A stretch of DNA of 30,727 nt from CAXXOK01 sp035353235. GTDB lineage: Bacteria; Bacillota; Clostridia; Christensenellales; Aristaeellaceae. Position 1 is the stretch's first letter. Each line of letters begins with the position of its first letter. Below, piece by piece: positions 7,813 through 14,649 of the stretch. The notes under the pieces are model-generated. The model searched no databases. It was given only the letters and a program-made list of their open reading frames with translations, and was not told the origin of the DNA. The position numbers were made by a program, and so were the translations under genes. The DNA is taken from the NCBI GenBank assembly GCA_035353235.1, contig DAOPZG010000017.1:1-30727 (forward strand). Direction: 5' to 3'.

Positions 7813-8202
7813 TCAGCTCCGGTGCTTCAGGTTCAGCGCCGCCGTGAGGGTCAGAAACCCCGCCGCCGTGCTTTCCGCCAGCACCACCTGCCCGTTTACG
7901 CCGATCACCGCGCGCAGTAAGGCCCAGTTGAGTTTTCCCACGGTCTCCAGATATTGCAGCGTAAGCGTTGCCAGCAGCAGGCCTGCCGCCGCGAACAGCC
8001 AGCCGGTCAGCCCGGTGTTTCGATGCGAGATGCCGCCTACAGGCAGCATCAGCGCAAGACCGACGCCCAGCAGTATGCCCTTTAACGCGAACTGGAAAAA
8101 ACTGCCCAGCCCGGAAAGCGCGTCCAGCCACCGGAACAGCAGGCACGTAAGCAGGCATAACAGCAGCGGTCCCACCACCACGAAAAGCTTGCGCATCAGC
8201 AT
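7813..8202 (-). CDS. Unidentified 129-residue membrane protein
   Basis: I do not recognise a family. After a short basic start (MLMRK) there are about four hydrophobic stretches: residues about 6-23, 35-55, 65-80 and a final one near 95-120. This suggests a small integral membrane protein. The ATG at 8202 has AGGAAAGGAG 6 bases upstream, which is why I prefer it over the longer frame from 8382; that extension is Arg/Pro-rich and overlaps the trmD 3' end. It follows trmD, where rplS would be expected in many Firmicutes, and precedes the promoter of the next unit. No function is proposed. Confidence 0.6.
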   Translation of the reverse strand: MLMRKLFVVVGPLLLCLLTCLLFRWLDALSGLGSFFQFALKGILLGVGLALMLPVGGISHRNTGLTGWLFAAAGLLLATLTLQYLETVGKLNWALLRAVIGVNGQVVLAESTAAGFLTLTAALNLKHRS

Positions 8203-8317
8203 GGCGTTCTCCTTTCCTCCGGCCTGTCGGCCGGGTTCCATAAGCGGGTTGCCGCGCGGCGCGTGCCGTTTCAGCCGCGTTCCGCGCTGCGATGGCATAT
8301 CCGAAGCAGGGTATGCT

Positions 8318-9091
8318 TTATGGGGTCGTCGTATCGCCCGACTCCGGAGGATGCGTTTCTGTTTCTTCCCGCAGGGCGGCAAGCGTTTCAGCTCGTTCTT
8401 TCTCGGTCATGGGAGCCTTGTCAAACAGGCCCGGTCTGCGGCGGAGGGTTTCCAGCAGCGCCTGTTTGCGCCGCCATCGGTTGATCTCGGCGTGGTTGCC
8501 GTTCACCAGCACTTCCGGTACGGTCAGCCCCCGGTACTCGCGCGGGCGCGAATACTGCGGGTATTCCAGCAGCCCGTCGGAAAAGCTTTCCTCCACGGCA
8601 CTCTCGCTGCTGCCCAGCACCCCGGGCACCAGGCGGGACACCGCATCCACAATCGCCATTGCCGCCAGCTCCCCGCCGGTCAGCACAAAATCGCCCAGCG
8701 AAATCTCCTCATCCACCGCCAGCTGCAGCGCCCGCTCGTCCACGCCCTCGTAATGCCCGCACAACAGCAGAAAACCGTCAAGCCTGGCAAGTTCCCGCAC
8801 CTTCTGCTGGGTAAGCGGTTTTCCGCGCGGACTCATGTACAGGCACGGGCCGGTATAACCGCGCGCTCGGGTCGCTTCCACCGCATCCACAATGGGCTGC
8901 GGGGTCATCACCATCCCCGCGCCGCCGCCGAAAGGGTAGTCGTCGGTGTTTTTATGTTTCATGGCGCTGTAGGGGCGGATGTCCACCGTGTCCACCGTTA
9001 AGAGTCCCTCGTCGCGTGCGCGCCCCAGAATGCTTACGGACAGGGGGCTTACGAACATATCAGGAAAGATTGTCAGAATCGCTATTTTCAT
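8318..9091 (-). CDS. trmD: tRNA (guanine-N1-)-methyltransferase TrmD
   Basis: TrmD methylates G37 of tRNAs using S-adenosylmethionine, preventing +1 frameshifting. The 257-residue product starts with the typical MKIAILTIFPDMF. It shows DDYPFGGGAGMVM (50-62), the trefoil-knot cofactor loop around CGHYEGVDER (111-120), and DEEISLGDFVLTGGEL (127-142). The SFSDGLLEYPQYSRP segment near residue 172 carries the catalytic Asp region. The ATG at 9091 has GGAGGTG 9 bases upstream and overlaps the 3' end of rimM by 32 bases, indicating translational coupling. The C-terminal tail (ETETHPPESGDTTTP) is slightly longer than in many relatives. Confidence 0.97.
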   Translation of the reverse strand: MKIAILTIFPDMFVSPLSVSILGRARDEGLLTVDTVDIRPYSAMKHKNTDDYPFGGGAGMVMTPQPIVDAVEATRARGYTGPCLYMSPRGKPLTQQKVRELARLDGFLLLCGHYEGVDERALQLAVDEEISLGDFVLTGGELAAMAIVDAVSRLVPGVLGSSESAVEESFSDGLLEYPQYSRPREYRGLTVPEVLVNGNHAEINRWRRKQALLETLRRRPGLFDKAPMTEKERAETLAALREETETHPPESGDTTTP

Positions 9092-9605
9092 ACAGCGCCA
9101 CCTCCGCAAGGGTTTGCGCGTCCAGCACCATGCGGCCGTCTTCGGGTGACAGCGATACGATCAGTCGCTTTAAAAACGGAGCCATCATCGGGCCGCACGG
9201 GGTGGAAAACACGAGAACGTCCGTCCCCCGGTTTTGCAGTACGTCTGTCACAGTACCGATTTCCCGACCCTCGCTGTCCGTGGCCTTCACGCCCAGCAGG
9301 TCGGCGATAAACACCTCGTTGTCGGAAAGCTCCCGCGCATGCGCACGGTCCACGTATACGCCCAGATTGCGCAGTTTTTCCGCCTCGTCGCGGTCCGTTA
9401 CGCCCGGCAGGGTGAGGTATGCCTCTCCCCCGGAGACGCGCGCCGACAGGATCGTGATCGGCTCGTAGTCGTCGCCCCGGCGCAGGTACGCTTTCTTCAG
9501 GTCCAGAAAGCGCTCCGGGTCGTCGGTTTCGGGGTGCAGTTTCACCTCACCGCGGATACCCTGCGGCTTTACGATGGTGCCTACAAGCAGATAGGGGTTA
9601 AGCAT
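9060..9605 (-). CDS. rimM: 16S rRNA processing protein RimM
   Basis: RimM assists maturation of the 30S head and binds ribosomal protein S19. The 181-residue product has the N-terminal barrel motif VGTIVKPQGIRGEVKL (about 9-24). The C-terminal PRC-barrel half contains EVFIADLLGVKATDSEGREIGTVTDV. The ATG at 9605 follows AAAAGGAGG. It is translationally coupled to trmD (32-base overlap). Its usual upstream neighbour khpA is separated from it here by an inserted nuclease-like gene. Confidence 0.96.
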   Translation of the reverse strand: MLNPYLLVGTIVKPQGIRGEVKLHPETDDPERFLDLKKAYLRRGDDYEPITILSARVSGGEAYLTLPGVTDRDEAEKLRNLGVYVDRAHARELSDNEVFIADLLGVKATDSEGREIGTVTDVLQNRGTDVLVFSTPCGPMMAPFLKRLIVSLSPEDGRMVLDAQTLAEVALYENSDSDNLS

Positions 9606-9647
9606 TGCGGCCTCCTTTTCCAATACGGACTGGCGCAAGGGTCTTTA

Positions 9648-10265
9648 CTATAGAAAACACGGTATACCGGTCTCCGATAACAGGATTAATGATAATGAAT
9701 TGTTCTGTTTTACGCGCTGGGGTAGACGCTGCCAGAGTCTCCTGTACTGTTGCATGTCTGGTAGTGCGATACTGTATTGAGCATTCGGATCATCCATACG
9801 TTGTAGAATTTCACCGAGAATACCCAGGAAGTAATTCACACGCATGGCATCTCTGGAACCTTTACCTTTTACTTCTATAAACCAGTGCTTAAAACCGCGA
9901 CGAGCCTCAATATCCACGCCATGCGTATACCCCCAGGCGACACGGGTTTCCCAGCCTTCTTTGATCAGCCATGCGTTGAGCATTTGCTTTAGCGTTTCCT
10001 CGCTAAAATCCGCGTCTTTAGTAACTTTGGATGAAGGGGGTACAGCGATTTCTTCTGTGGAAAGCGGTCGGATCGCTGGCAAAGAATTGTAGATTGGCCG
10101 ATCAGACCGCATAATGACTCCCCGATCCCGTAATAGTCGGCAGGCTTGATTAACATCCTGTTGCGCGCTTCCGTGGCCTTTGAGTTTGTCGGTCAGCTCC
10201 CGATCCGTCATCGGCCCTTCCTGAAGAGCTTTCAAAATTCGATCCGCCAAAGTCGTGTTGGGCAT
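9648..10265 (-). CDS. Winged-helix plus PD-(D/E)XK nuclease-like protein, inserted in the rimM operon
   Basis: A 205-residue protein I cannot assign to a named family. Residues 1-60 look like a winged helix-turn-helix (LADRILKALQEGPMTDRELTDKLKG, then ACRLLRDRGVIMR). After a linker, residues about 90-200 look like a restriction-endonuclease fold: GVDIEARRG with D118, then HWFIEVKGKGS with the E131-x-K133 pair. That matches D...(D/E)xK, the metal-dependent nuclease signature. A methylase or toxin partner is not seen. The DNA is visibly AT-richer than the flanking operon and codon choice differs, suggesting transfer. The ATG at 10265 follows GGAAGGTGGG. A 150-base non-coding stretch separates it from khpA. 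DNA binding or cleavage is inferred from fold only. Confidence 0.75.
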   Translation of the reverse strand: MPNTTLADRILKALQEGPMTDRELTDKLKGHGSAQQDVNQACRLLRDRGVIMRSDRPIYNSLPAIRPLSTEEIAVPPSSKVTKDADFSEETLKQMLNAWLIKEGWETRVAWGYTHGVDIEARRGFKHWFIEVKGKGSRDAMRVNYFLGILGEILQRMDDPNAQYSIALPDMQQYRRLWQRLPQRVKQNNSLSLILLSETGIPCFL

Positions 10266-10361
10266 GTTATCCCACCTTCCATGCGCTTACGTTGCGTTAT
10301 CAGGTAACGGAGCGGGGAATACGCACAGATGAAAATCGCGAATTCATTGGCACGCAAAACA

Positions 10362-10385
10362 GGCTCCGTCCGGTGGGACGGCGCC
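10362..10385 (-). terminator. Weak hairpin after khpA, possible leaky terminator
   Basis: CCGTCC and GGACGG pair around a 4-base loop, extended by GGC/GCC after one mismatch. On the minus strand the hairpin is followed by TGTTTTGCG. The U-run is short, so termination would be partial at best. It lies between khpA and the nuclease-like gene, where an inserted unit might need insulation. Confidence 0.3.
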
Positions 10386-10418
10386 TGCGGCACACCGTGC
10401 GAACGCGTAGCGGCATGT

Positions 10419-10646
10419 TTACTGGATCTCCACAAAAACCGGCTTGTCGCTCTTGGTTGTGGCTGCGCGTACTACCGCGCGAAGGGCCTTGGCGATGCGG
10501 CCCTGTTTGCCGATCACCTTACCCATGTCCTCGGGGGCCACGTGGAGTTCCAGAATGGTTGCTTCCGGGCCGGCCGTTTCTTCCACGGTCACGGCGTCCT
10601 TGTTGTCCACCAGGGACTTCGCGATATACAGCACAAGCTCTTTCAT
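10419..10646 (-). CDS. khpA: KH-domain RNA-binding protein KhpA
   Basis: KhpA (YlqC) is a single KH-domain RNA chaperone that pairs with KhpB/Jag in Gram-positive bacteria. The product has 75 residues, the usual size. The KH signature GKVIGKQGRIAKALRAV (42-58) contains the GxxG loop GKQG. The start MKELVLYIAKSLVD is typical. The ATG lies 4 bases after the rpsP stop codon, so the two are translationally linked, as in most Firmicutes. Confidence 0.95.
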   Translation of the reverse strand: MKELVLYIAKSLVDNKDAVTVEETAGPEATILELHVAPEDMGKVIGKQGRIAKALRAVVRAATTKSDKPVFVEIQ

Positions 10647-10650
10647 GAGC

Positions 10651-10896
10651 TCAGCCCTCCAGAATGCCGCTCTTTTTGAGCAGCGTGCGCACGGTTTCGG
10701 TGGGCTGTGCGCCATTCGCCAGCCATTTCTTGGCGGCGTCTGCATCAATTTTGATGGTGGCGGGTTCGGTCATGGGGTCGTAGTAACCGATTTCGGCGAT
10801 GTTGCGGCCATCGCGGGGGCTGGTGATGTCGGCGACGATGACGCGGTAGAAGGGTTTCTTCTTCATGCCCATTCTCTTTAAGCGCATTCTGACCAT
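10651..10896 (-). CDS. rpsP: 30S ribosomal protein S16
   Basis: The 81-residue product begins MVRMRLKRMGMKKKPFYRVIVAD and continues SPRDGRNIAEIGYYDP, both diagnostic of bacterial S16, a protein needed for 30S assembly. The length is normal. The ATG at 10896 follows AGGAGG. The gene lies 90 bases after ffh and directly before khpA, the conserved order. Confidence 0.98.
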   Translation of the reverse strand: MVRMRLKRMGMKKKPFYRVIVADITSPRDGRNIAEIGYYDPMTEPATIKIDADAAKKWLANGAQPTETVRTLLKKSGILEG

Positions 10897-10986
10897 GTTG
10901 GTGTTCCTCCTGTTATTTCATATAGAATCTATGTCAATCACAATTGTGACGGACGGCTTGGGATGAAAGGGAAAGGCTCCGGCGAT

Positions 10987-12039
10987 TTACTTGAAGTTGC
11001 GCATCATGCGGCGGGCCATGCCCTTGTTGCCCATCATGCGCTTCATCATATCGCGCGCCTGATCAAACTGCCGCATCAGGCTGTTTACATCCTGCACGGT
11101 GGTGCCGCTGCCCGCGGCGATGCGCTTGCGGCGACTGGCGTTAAGCAGGTTGGGGTTCCGGCGTTCTTTCGCGGTCATGCTGCGGATAATGGCTTCCGGT
11201 TTTTTCAGCGCGTCGTCGCTCACGTCCACATCGCCCAGCTTGTTCGCGCCCGGCAGCATCCCGATCAGGTTCTTAATACCGCCCATCTTTTTCATCTGCT
11301 GCATCTGAACCAGAAAATCGTCCAGCGTAAGCTCCCCGGGGGCGTGGCGGGACATTTTTTCTACCGTGTCCGCGTCCACGCTTTCCTGCGCTTTTTCAAT
11401 CAGGGTCAGTACGTCGCCCATGCCGAGTATGCGGCGGGCCATGCGGTCCGGGTGGAAGGGCTCGATGTCCGCCAGCTTTTCGCCGGTGCCGCTGAACTTG
11501 ATGGGCTTGCCCACGACCGCTTTGATGGACAGCGCCGCGCCGCCGCGGGTGTCGCCGTCCAGCTTGGTCAGGATCACGCCGTCAATACCCAGCTTTTCAT
11601 CGAAGGTCTTGGCGACGTTCACGGCTTCCTGACCGGTCATCGCGTCCACCACAAACAGGATTTCCTGCGGTTTCACCTGCTGTTTCAGGCGGCGCAGCTC
11701 CTCCATCAGGGCTTCGTCGATCTGCAGACGGCCCGCGGTGTCGATCATCAGCACGTCGCGGCCGTGGTCGCGGGCGTATTCCACAGCCTCCAGCGCGGTC
11801 TTTACGGGGTCCTGCGTGCCGTGCTCGTAGACCGGCACGTTTACCTGCTCGCCAACCACCTGCAATTGTTTGATGGCGGCGGGGCGGTAAATATCGCACG
11901 CGGCCAGGCAGGGTTTTTTGCCTGTCTTTTGCAGGTAATTCGCCAGCTTGGCGGCCATGGTGGTTTTGCCGGCGCCCTGTAGCCCGCACAGCATATAAAT
12001 GGTGGGCACGCTGGAGCTCCACGTGAGGCGCGCGTTCTG
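10987..12039 (-). CDS. ffh: Signal recognition particle GTPase Ffh, 5' end lost in assembly gap
   Basis: Ffh binds 4.5S RNA and the signal sequences of nascent membrane proteins and docks with FtsY. About 350 residues are visible. The G domain has GLQGAGKTT (P loop), DIYRPAAIKQL, DTAGRLQ, TKLDGDTRGGAALS and the interface motif GMGDVLTLIEKAQ. The Met-rich M domain ends SRRKRIAAGSGTTVQDVNSLMRQFDQARDMMKRMMGNKGMARRMMRNFK-like. About 90 N-domain residues that normally precede the P loop are absent because the sequence runs into 100 N at 12040. The real start codon is therefore not in the window. An open frame continuing through the N to 12294 is a chimera with ylxM. Confidence 0.96.
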   Translation of the reverse strand, partial: QNARLTWSSSVPTIYMLCGLQGAGKTTMAAKLANYLQKTGKKPCLAACDIYRPAAIKQLQVVGEQVNVPVYEHGTQDPVKTALEAVEYARDHGRDVLMIDTAGRLQIDEALMEELRRLKQQVKPQEILFVVDAMTGQEAVNVAKTFDEKLGIDGVILTKLDGDTRGGAALSIKAVVGKPIKFSGTGEKLADIEPFHPDRMARRILGMGDVLTLIEKAQESVDADTVEKMSRHAPGELTLDDFLVQMQQMKKMGGIKNLIGMLPGANKLGDVDVSDDALKKPEAIIRSMTAKERRNPNLLNASRRKRIAAGSGTTVQDVNSLMRQFDQARDMMKRMMGNKGMARRMMRNFK

Positions 12040-12139
12040 NNNNNNNNNNNNNNNNNNNNNNNNNNNNNNNNNNNNNNNNNNNNNNNNNNNNNNNNNNNNN
12101 NNNNNNNNNNNNNNNNNNNNNNNNNNNNNNNNNNNNNNN
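12040..12139. other. Assembly gap of 100 N between ylxM and ffh
   Basis: Exactly 100 N. The left side is the Ffh G domain; the right side is the beginning of YlxM. The missing DNA must hold most of ylxM (about 90 codons) and the Ffh N domain (about 90 codons), so more than 500 bases are probably absent. Confidence 0.97.
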
Positions 12140-12195
12140 GTCAGCAGCCCGCCGTAACAGGCGCACAGAGTGCCCAGTTCCACGCTGTGTTTCAA
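12140..12195 (-). CDS. ylxM: YlxM-like DNA-binding protein, only the first 18 codons present
   Basis: YlxM is a small sigma-70 region-4-like HTH protein encoded directly upstream of ffh and linked to SRP function. Only the start is visible: M-KHSVELGTLCACYGGLL, which lines up with the family's N-terminal pattern of about seven residues followed by (L)xDFYGxLLT. I chose TTG at 12195 because it gives the usual N-terminal length and has AGGA 7 bases upstream. GTG at 12225 with GGAAGG 11 bases upstream is the alternative. The rest lies in the 100-N gap. Assignment rests on this short match plus the position next to ffh. Confidence 0.55.
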
Positions 12196-12248
12196 GCGGC
12201 GTTCCTGGTTCAGCGCGCCGTCCACCTGCGCCACATCCTTCCCGAAGA

Positions 12249-12272
12249 TTGTCAAGGGATATTCATTGACAA
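12249..12272 (-). promoter_or_regulatory. Inverted repeat at the predicted 5' end of the ylxM-ffh transcript
   Basis: TTGTCAA and TTGACAA are perfect 7-bp inverted copies with a 10-base spacer. They begin within a base or two of the predicted transcription start. It could be a 5'-terminal stem stabilising the mRNA or an operator overlapping the start site. Confidence 0.4.
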
Positions 12273-12279
12273 CGGATGC

Positions 12280-12308
12280 AGTATACCACCCCACCCGAAG
12301 GGTGTCAA
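12280..12308 (-). promoter_or_regulatory. Consensus sigma-A promoter of the ylxM-ffh-rpsP-trmD operon
   Basis: On the minus strand TTGACA (12303-12308, perfect -35) and TATACT (12280-12285) are separated by exactly 17 bases, with a TGG before the -10. The expected start is near 12273. This near-ideal promoter fits the high demand for ribosomal and SRP proteins. Confidence 0.8.
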
Positions 12309-12318
12309 GTGTTTTGAG

Positions 12319-12347
12319 TTGACGGATGGGGGAAAGGTAAGCAGAAT
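12319..12347 (+). promoter_or_regulatory. Possible promoter facing the structured hairpin locus
   Basis: TTGACG (12319-12324) and CAGAAT (12342-12347) are 17 bases apart on the plus strand, 5/6 and 4/6 matches to consensus. Transcription would begin near 12354, just before the hairpin at 12367. It is back to back with the strong ylxM promoter. The evidence is modest. Confidence 0.3.
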
Positions 12348-12366
12348 CCGTCCTGTTGTATTGCTT

Positions 12367-12435
12367 GGTCTGTTACATCCGAAGCGCAGGTGCTGTTGAT
12401 CAACGATCCTCTGAACAGCTCGCTTCCAACAGACC
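12367..12435 (+). ncRNA. Candidate structured RNA: 69-base multi-stem hairpin
   Basis: Nested inverted repeats form one long hairpin: GGTCTGTT (12367-12374) with AACAGACC (12428-12435), GAAGCG (12381-12386) with CGCTTC (12421-12426), CTGTT (12393-12397) with AACAG (12414-12418), and GATC with GATC around a 3-base loop. Flanking CCTGT and ACAGG can add an outer stem. I do not recognise 6S, SRP, tmRNA or T-box motifs. Strand is uncertain; plus is chosen because of the putative promoter at 12319-12347. It may instead be a repeat element. Confidence 0.35.
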
Positions 12436-12827
12436 TTCCCGGCTTGTGAGGCACAGGGTCTGGATGCAGAACAAAGTTTCAGCTGGCGATGCTTCAAAGG
12501 AGCGGGTTACCCGCAATCGGAGGAGGCGGAGAATTCGTTAAGATTGCCCTGACAGAGGTAACTATGGAATATTGTACCAAATACCAGTGACCGAGAACGG
12601 CAATTAACACTTCAATTCACGGGAAATACGTTATGGGAGTACTCATGCCGGAGAGGTTACGCGGATCACCATTTTGCATTTTTTAAGGCTTGTTCATTCA
12701 TTGTTAATATTTCCCTCACACATTGTTTATGCGGCTTTGCGGCCCAGCCCCCGGAACTAAAATATGTTAATATTCACAATGTGGCATAAAAATGCACATT
12801 AAAGTACACAGAAATCGTGCGGAGAAA

Positions 12828-12875
12828 TGCGCGATACAATTTAGATACAACATTTTTCGGCATAAATTGCGCGAT
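12828..12875 (+). promoter_or_regulatory. Paired operator-like repeats TGCGCGAT upstream of the peptide importer
   Basis: TGCGCGAT occurs at 12828-12835 and 12868-12875, 40 bases apart, about four helical turns. The second copy ends 4 bases before the -35 box. The first copy also forms an imperfect palindrome with ATCGTGC at 12814-12820. This spacing suits a regulator bound at two sites on the same face of the DNA. Confidence 0.45.
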
Positions 12876-12879
12876 TTTA

Positions 12880-12908
12880 TTGACAGGGGGGTTTTTGAAT
12901 ATTATCAT
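12880..12908 (+). promoter_or_regulatory. Sigma-A promoter of the peptide-importer operon
   Basis: TTGACA (12880-12885, perfect) and TATCAT (12903-12908, 5/6) are 17 bases apart. The predicted start near 12915 leaves a leader of about 59 bases before the binding-protein gene. Confidence 0.75.
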
Positions 12909-12973
12909 CTGATTATGCGGATTGTTCCTGCCGGGCAACTGCAGAATACAAATTGATAAGGAAAGGGATAAAG

Positions 12974-14503
12974 ATGAAAAAACTGCTGAGCTTCCTGCTG
13001 GTTGCAATTATGGCGTGCTCTGTGGTCCCCGCGATGGCCGAAAGTACCGCCGGTGCGGACACCATTGTCATCGGCATCACAAGCGAACCTGCTTATCTGG
13101 AGCCCAATGCGCCCGCGATCGGCGGCACCGAAATCCATGTGATTGACCAGATGTTCGAGGGTCTTGTCACCATGAATGAGGACAACTCCGCGATCGTCCC
13201 CTGCCTGGCGTCCGACTGGACGATCAGCGATGACGGCCTCACCTACACCTTCAACCTCGTTCCCGGTGTTACCTTCTCCGATGGTACCCCGGTGAAGGGC
13301 GAAGATTGGGTGTGGAGCCTTCTGCGTGCCCGCGACACCGAAACTTCCGAATACTCCTTCATCGCCGAGGCGATCGACAAAGTGGAAGCCACCGACAGCC
13401 AGGTGGTGATTACGCTGAAGTCCCCCACCTCCGCTTTCCTGGCGCAGCTGTGCAGCTTCAACATGGTGCTGGGCTGCAAGGCGTATGCCGAAAAAATGAC
13501 CGAAGACGAATACATTATGAATCCTATGGGCACCGGCCCCTACATGCTCAAGGAATGGAACCGCGGCAACTATGTGTGGCTTGTGGCGAACCCCAACTAC
13601 CGTGACGCGGCTTCCGTGAAGACCCCGAACATCAAGTTCCAGGTCGTATCGGATGACAACACCCGCCTGATGCAGCTGCAAGCCGGACAGATCGACATCA
13701 TGGGCGACGTTCCCGCTTCCCAGATGAGCGTGGTGAAGAGCACCGACGGGCTGAACCTGTCCGTGTATCCCTCCACCCAGATCCGTTACCTGCTGCTGAA
13801 CACCAGCAAAGAACCCTTCAATGATCCTGCGGTGCGCAAGGCGCTTGCCTACGGCATCAACAAAGCGGAGATGGCCGAAGTGGTATACGGCGAGTACGGC
13901 GCGGCTGTCGCGTCGGTGCTGTCCGAAGCGCACGGCAAGTTCTATAACACCGACCTGCAGGTGATCCCCTACCAGCCGGAAGAAGCCAAAAAGATGCTGG
14001 CGGACGCCGGTTATCCGGATGGGATTACCTTTACCATGTCCATCCCCAACGGCAACGAAGTGTACGAAGAAATCTCCGTGCTGCTGCAGGCCTCGCTGGC
14101 GCAGGCGGGCTTTACCATGAACATCGAGCATGTGGAGAGCAAGATCCTCTACCAGAACGCCCAGTCCAATGCCCTGCAGTGCGTGTGCTATCAGTGGTCC
14201 GACGACTACTATGATCCGTCCGAAGTCATCGGCTGGATCACGGACTACGATCAGTCCAGCGCGTGGTTCACCTTCCTGGAAGACAAGGACCTGGACGCCG
14301 AGCAGGCGGCCGCGATTATTGAACAGGACGCCGACAAGCGTGTAAAGATGTACTGGGATCTCCAGCAGAAGATTTACGACAACTACAACGTCATCCCCCT
14401 GTTCCGTAACTCCTTCGCCTATGCGTGCAACAGCAAGGTTCAGGGCCTGAACGTGTCCACGTTCAACGACTACTACTGCAAGTACCTTACCAAGTCCAAC
14501 TAA
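12974..14503 (+). CDS. ABC transporter substrate-binding protein, family 5 (OppA/DppA-like)
   Basis: A 509-residue extracytoplasmic receptor of the SBP_bac_5 family that delivers peptides or related ligands to the permeases encoded next. The signal peptide MKKLLSFLLVAIMACSVVPAMA is followed by ESTAGADTIVIGITSEPAYLEPN. Two export modes are possible: signal peptidase I cleavage after AMA, or lipidation at Cys in IMAC, whose lipobox is imperfect. The characteristic LAYGINKAEMAEVVYG and LADAGYPDG segments lie in the second lobe. The ATG at 12974 follows GGAAAGGGATAAAG. It is the first gene of the operon. A perfect GC hairpin lies just after the stop codon. The ligand is not deducible; peptidase and amidase neighbours point to peptides or amides. 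Confidence 0.95.
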   Translation: MKKLLSFLLVAIMACSVVPAMAESTAGADTIVIGITSEPAYLEPNAPAIGGTEIHVIDQMFEGLVTMNEDNSAIVPCLASDWTISDDGLTYTFNLVPGVTFSDGTPVKGEDWVWSLLRARDTETSEYSFIAEAIDKVEATDSQVVITLKSPTSAFLAQLCSFNMVLGCKAYAEKMTEDEYIMNPMGTGPYMLKEWNRGNYVWLVANPNYRDAASVKTPNIKFQVVSDDNTRLMQLQAGQIDIMGDVPASQMSVVKSTDGLNLSVYPSTQIRYLLLNTSKEPFNDPAVRKALAYGINKAEMAEVVYGEYGAAVASVLSEAHGKFYNTDLQVIPYQPEEAKKMLADAGYPDGITFTMSIPNGNEVYEEISVLLQASLAQAGFTMNIEHVESKILYQNAQSNALQCVCYQWSDDYYDPSEVIGWITDYDQSSAWFTFLEDKDLDAEQAAAIIEQDADKRVKMYWDLQQKIYDNYNVIPLFRNSFAYACNSKVQGLNVSTFNDYYCKYLTKSN

Positions 14504-14533
14504 GATAACCCCTGCGAATACATCCTTTCGGGG

Positions 14534-14560
14534 GCTGGCGCGCCGGAGAAGCGCGCCAGC
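14534..14560 (+). promoter_or_regulatory. Intercistronic GC hairpin after the binding-protein gene
   Basis: GCTGGCGCGC (14534-14543) and GCGCGCCAGC (14551-14560) form a perfect 10-bp stem with a 7-base loop. No T-run follows, so it is more likely an RNA 3'-end stabiliser or partial terminator than a full stop. Such elements let the binding protein outnumber its permeases. Confidence 0.55.
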
Positions 14561-14649
14561 CTTCGGCCTGCTGATGGGCGTTTGGCCGTGTGGCTGCGCC
14601 CATCGGCGGGCCCTGTGCGTTTTTCCACATTGCAAAGGCGGTGAAGTTT

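Larger units (their letters stand above)
12309..12973. other. Long intergenic region between divergent operons
   Basis: About 665 bases with no credible gene. The part nearest ylxM holds a structured 69-base hairpin (12367-12435) and a possible plus-strand promoter. The middle (about 12540-12690) shows nothing I can name. The part from about 12690 is AT-rich and carries operator-like repeats and the promoter of the peptide-importer operon. These include TGTTAATATT at 12702-12711 and 12765-12774, a palindrome at 12779-12799, and TGCGCGAT at 12828-12835 and 12868-12875. Confidence 0.7.

Noticed and set aside
10987..12294. Single 435-residue protein spanning the second N gap
   Set aside because: It joins a YlxM N-terminus to the Ffh G domain through placeholder bases, so I split it into two partial genes.
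12252..12497. Small minus-strand ORF of 81 codons upstream of ylxM
   Set aside because: It runs through the nested hairpin and the consensus promoter, has no homology I recognise and no good ribosome binding site.
12540..12690. Possible riboswitch or small gene in the middle of the long intergenic region
   Set aside because: I found no conserved riboswitch core, no ribosome binding site with a credible ORF, and no clear stem set.
12905..14635. 576-residue open frame on the minus strand
   Set aside because: It is antisense to the solute-binding protein gene and has no recognisable domain. The plus-strand gene has a promoter, ribosome binding site and signal peptide.
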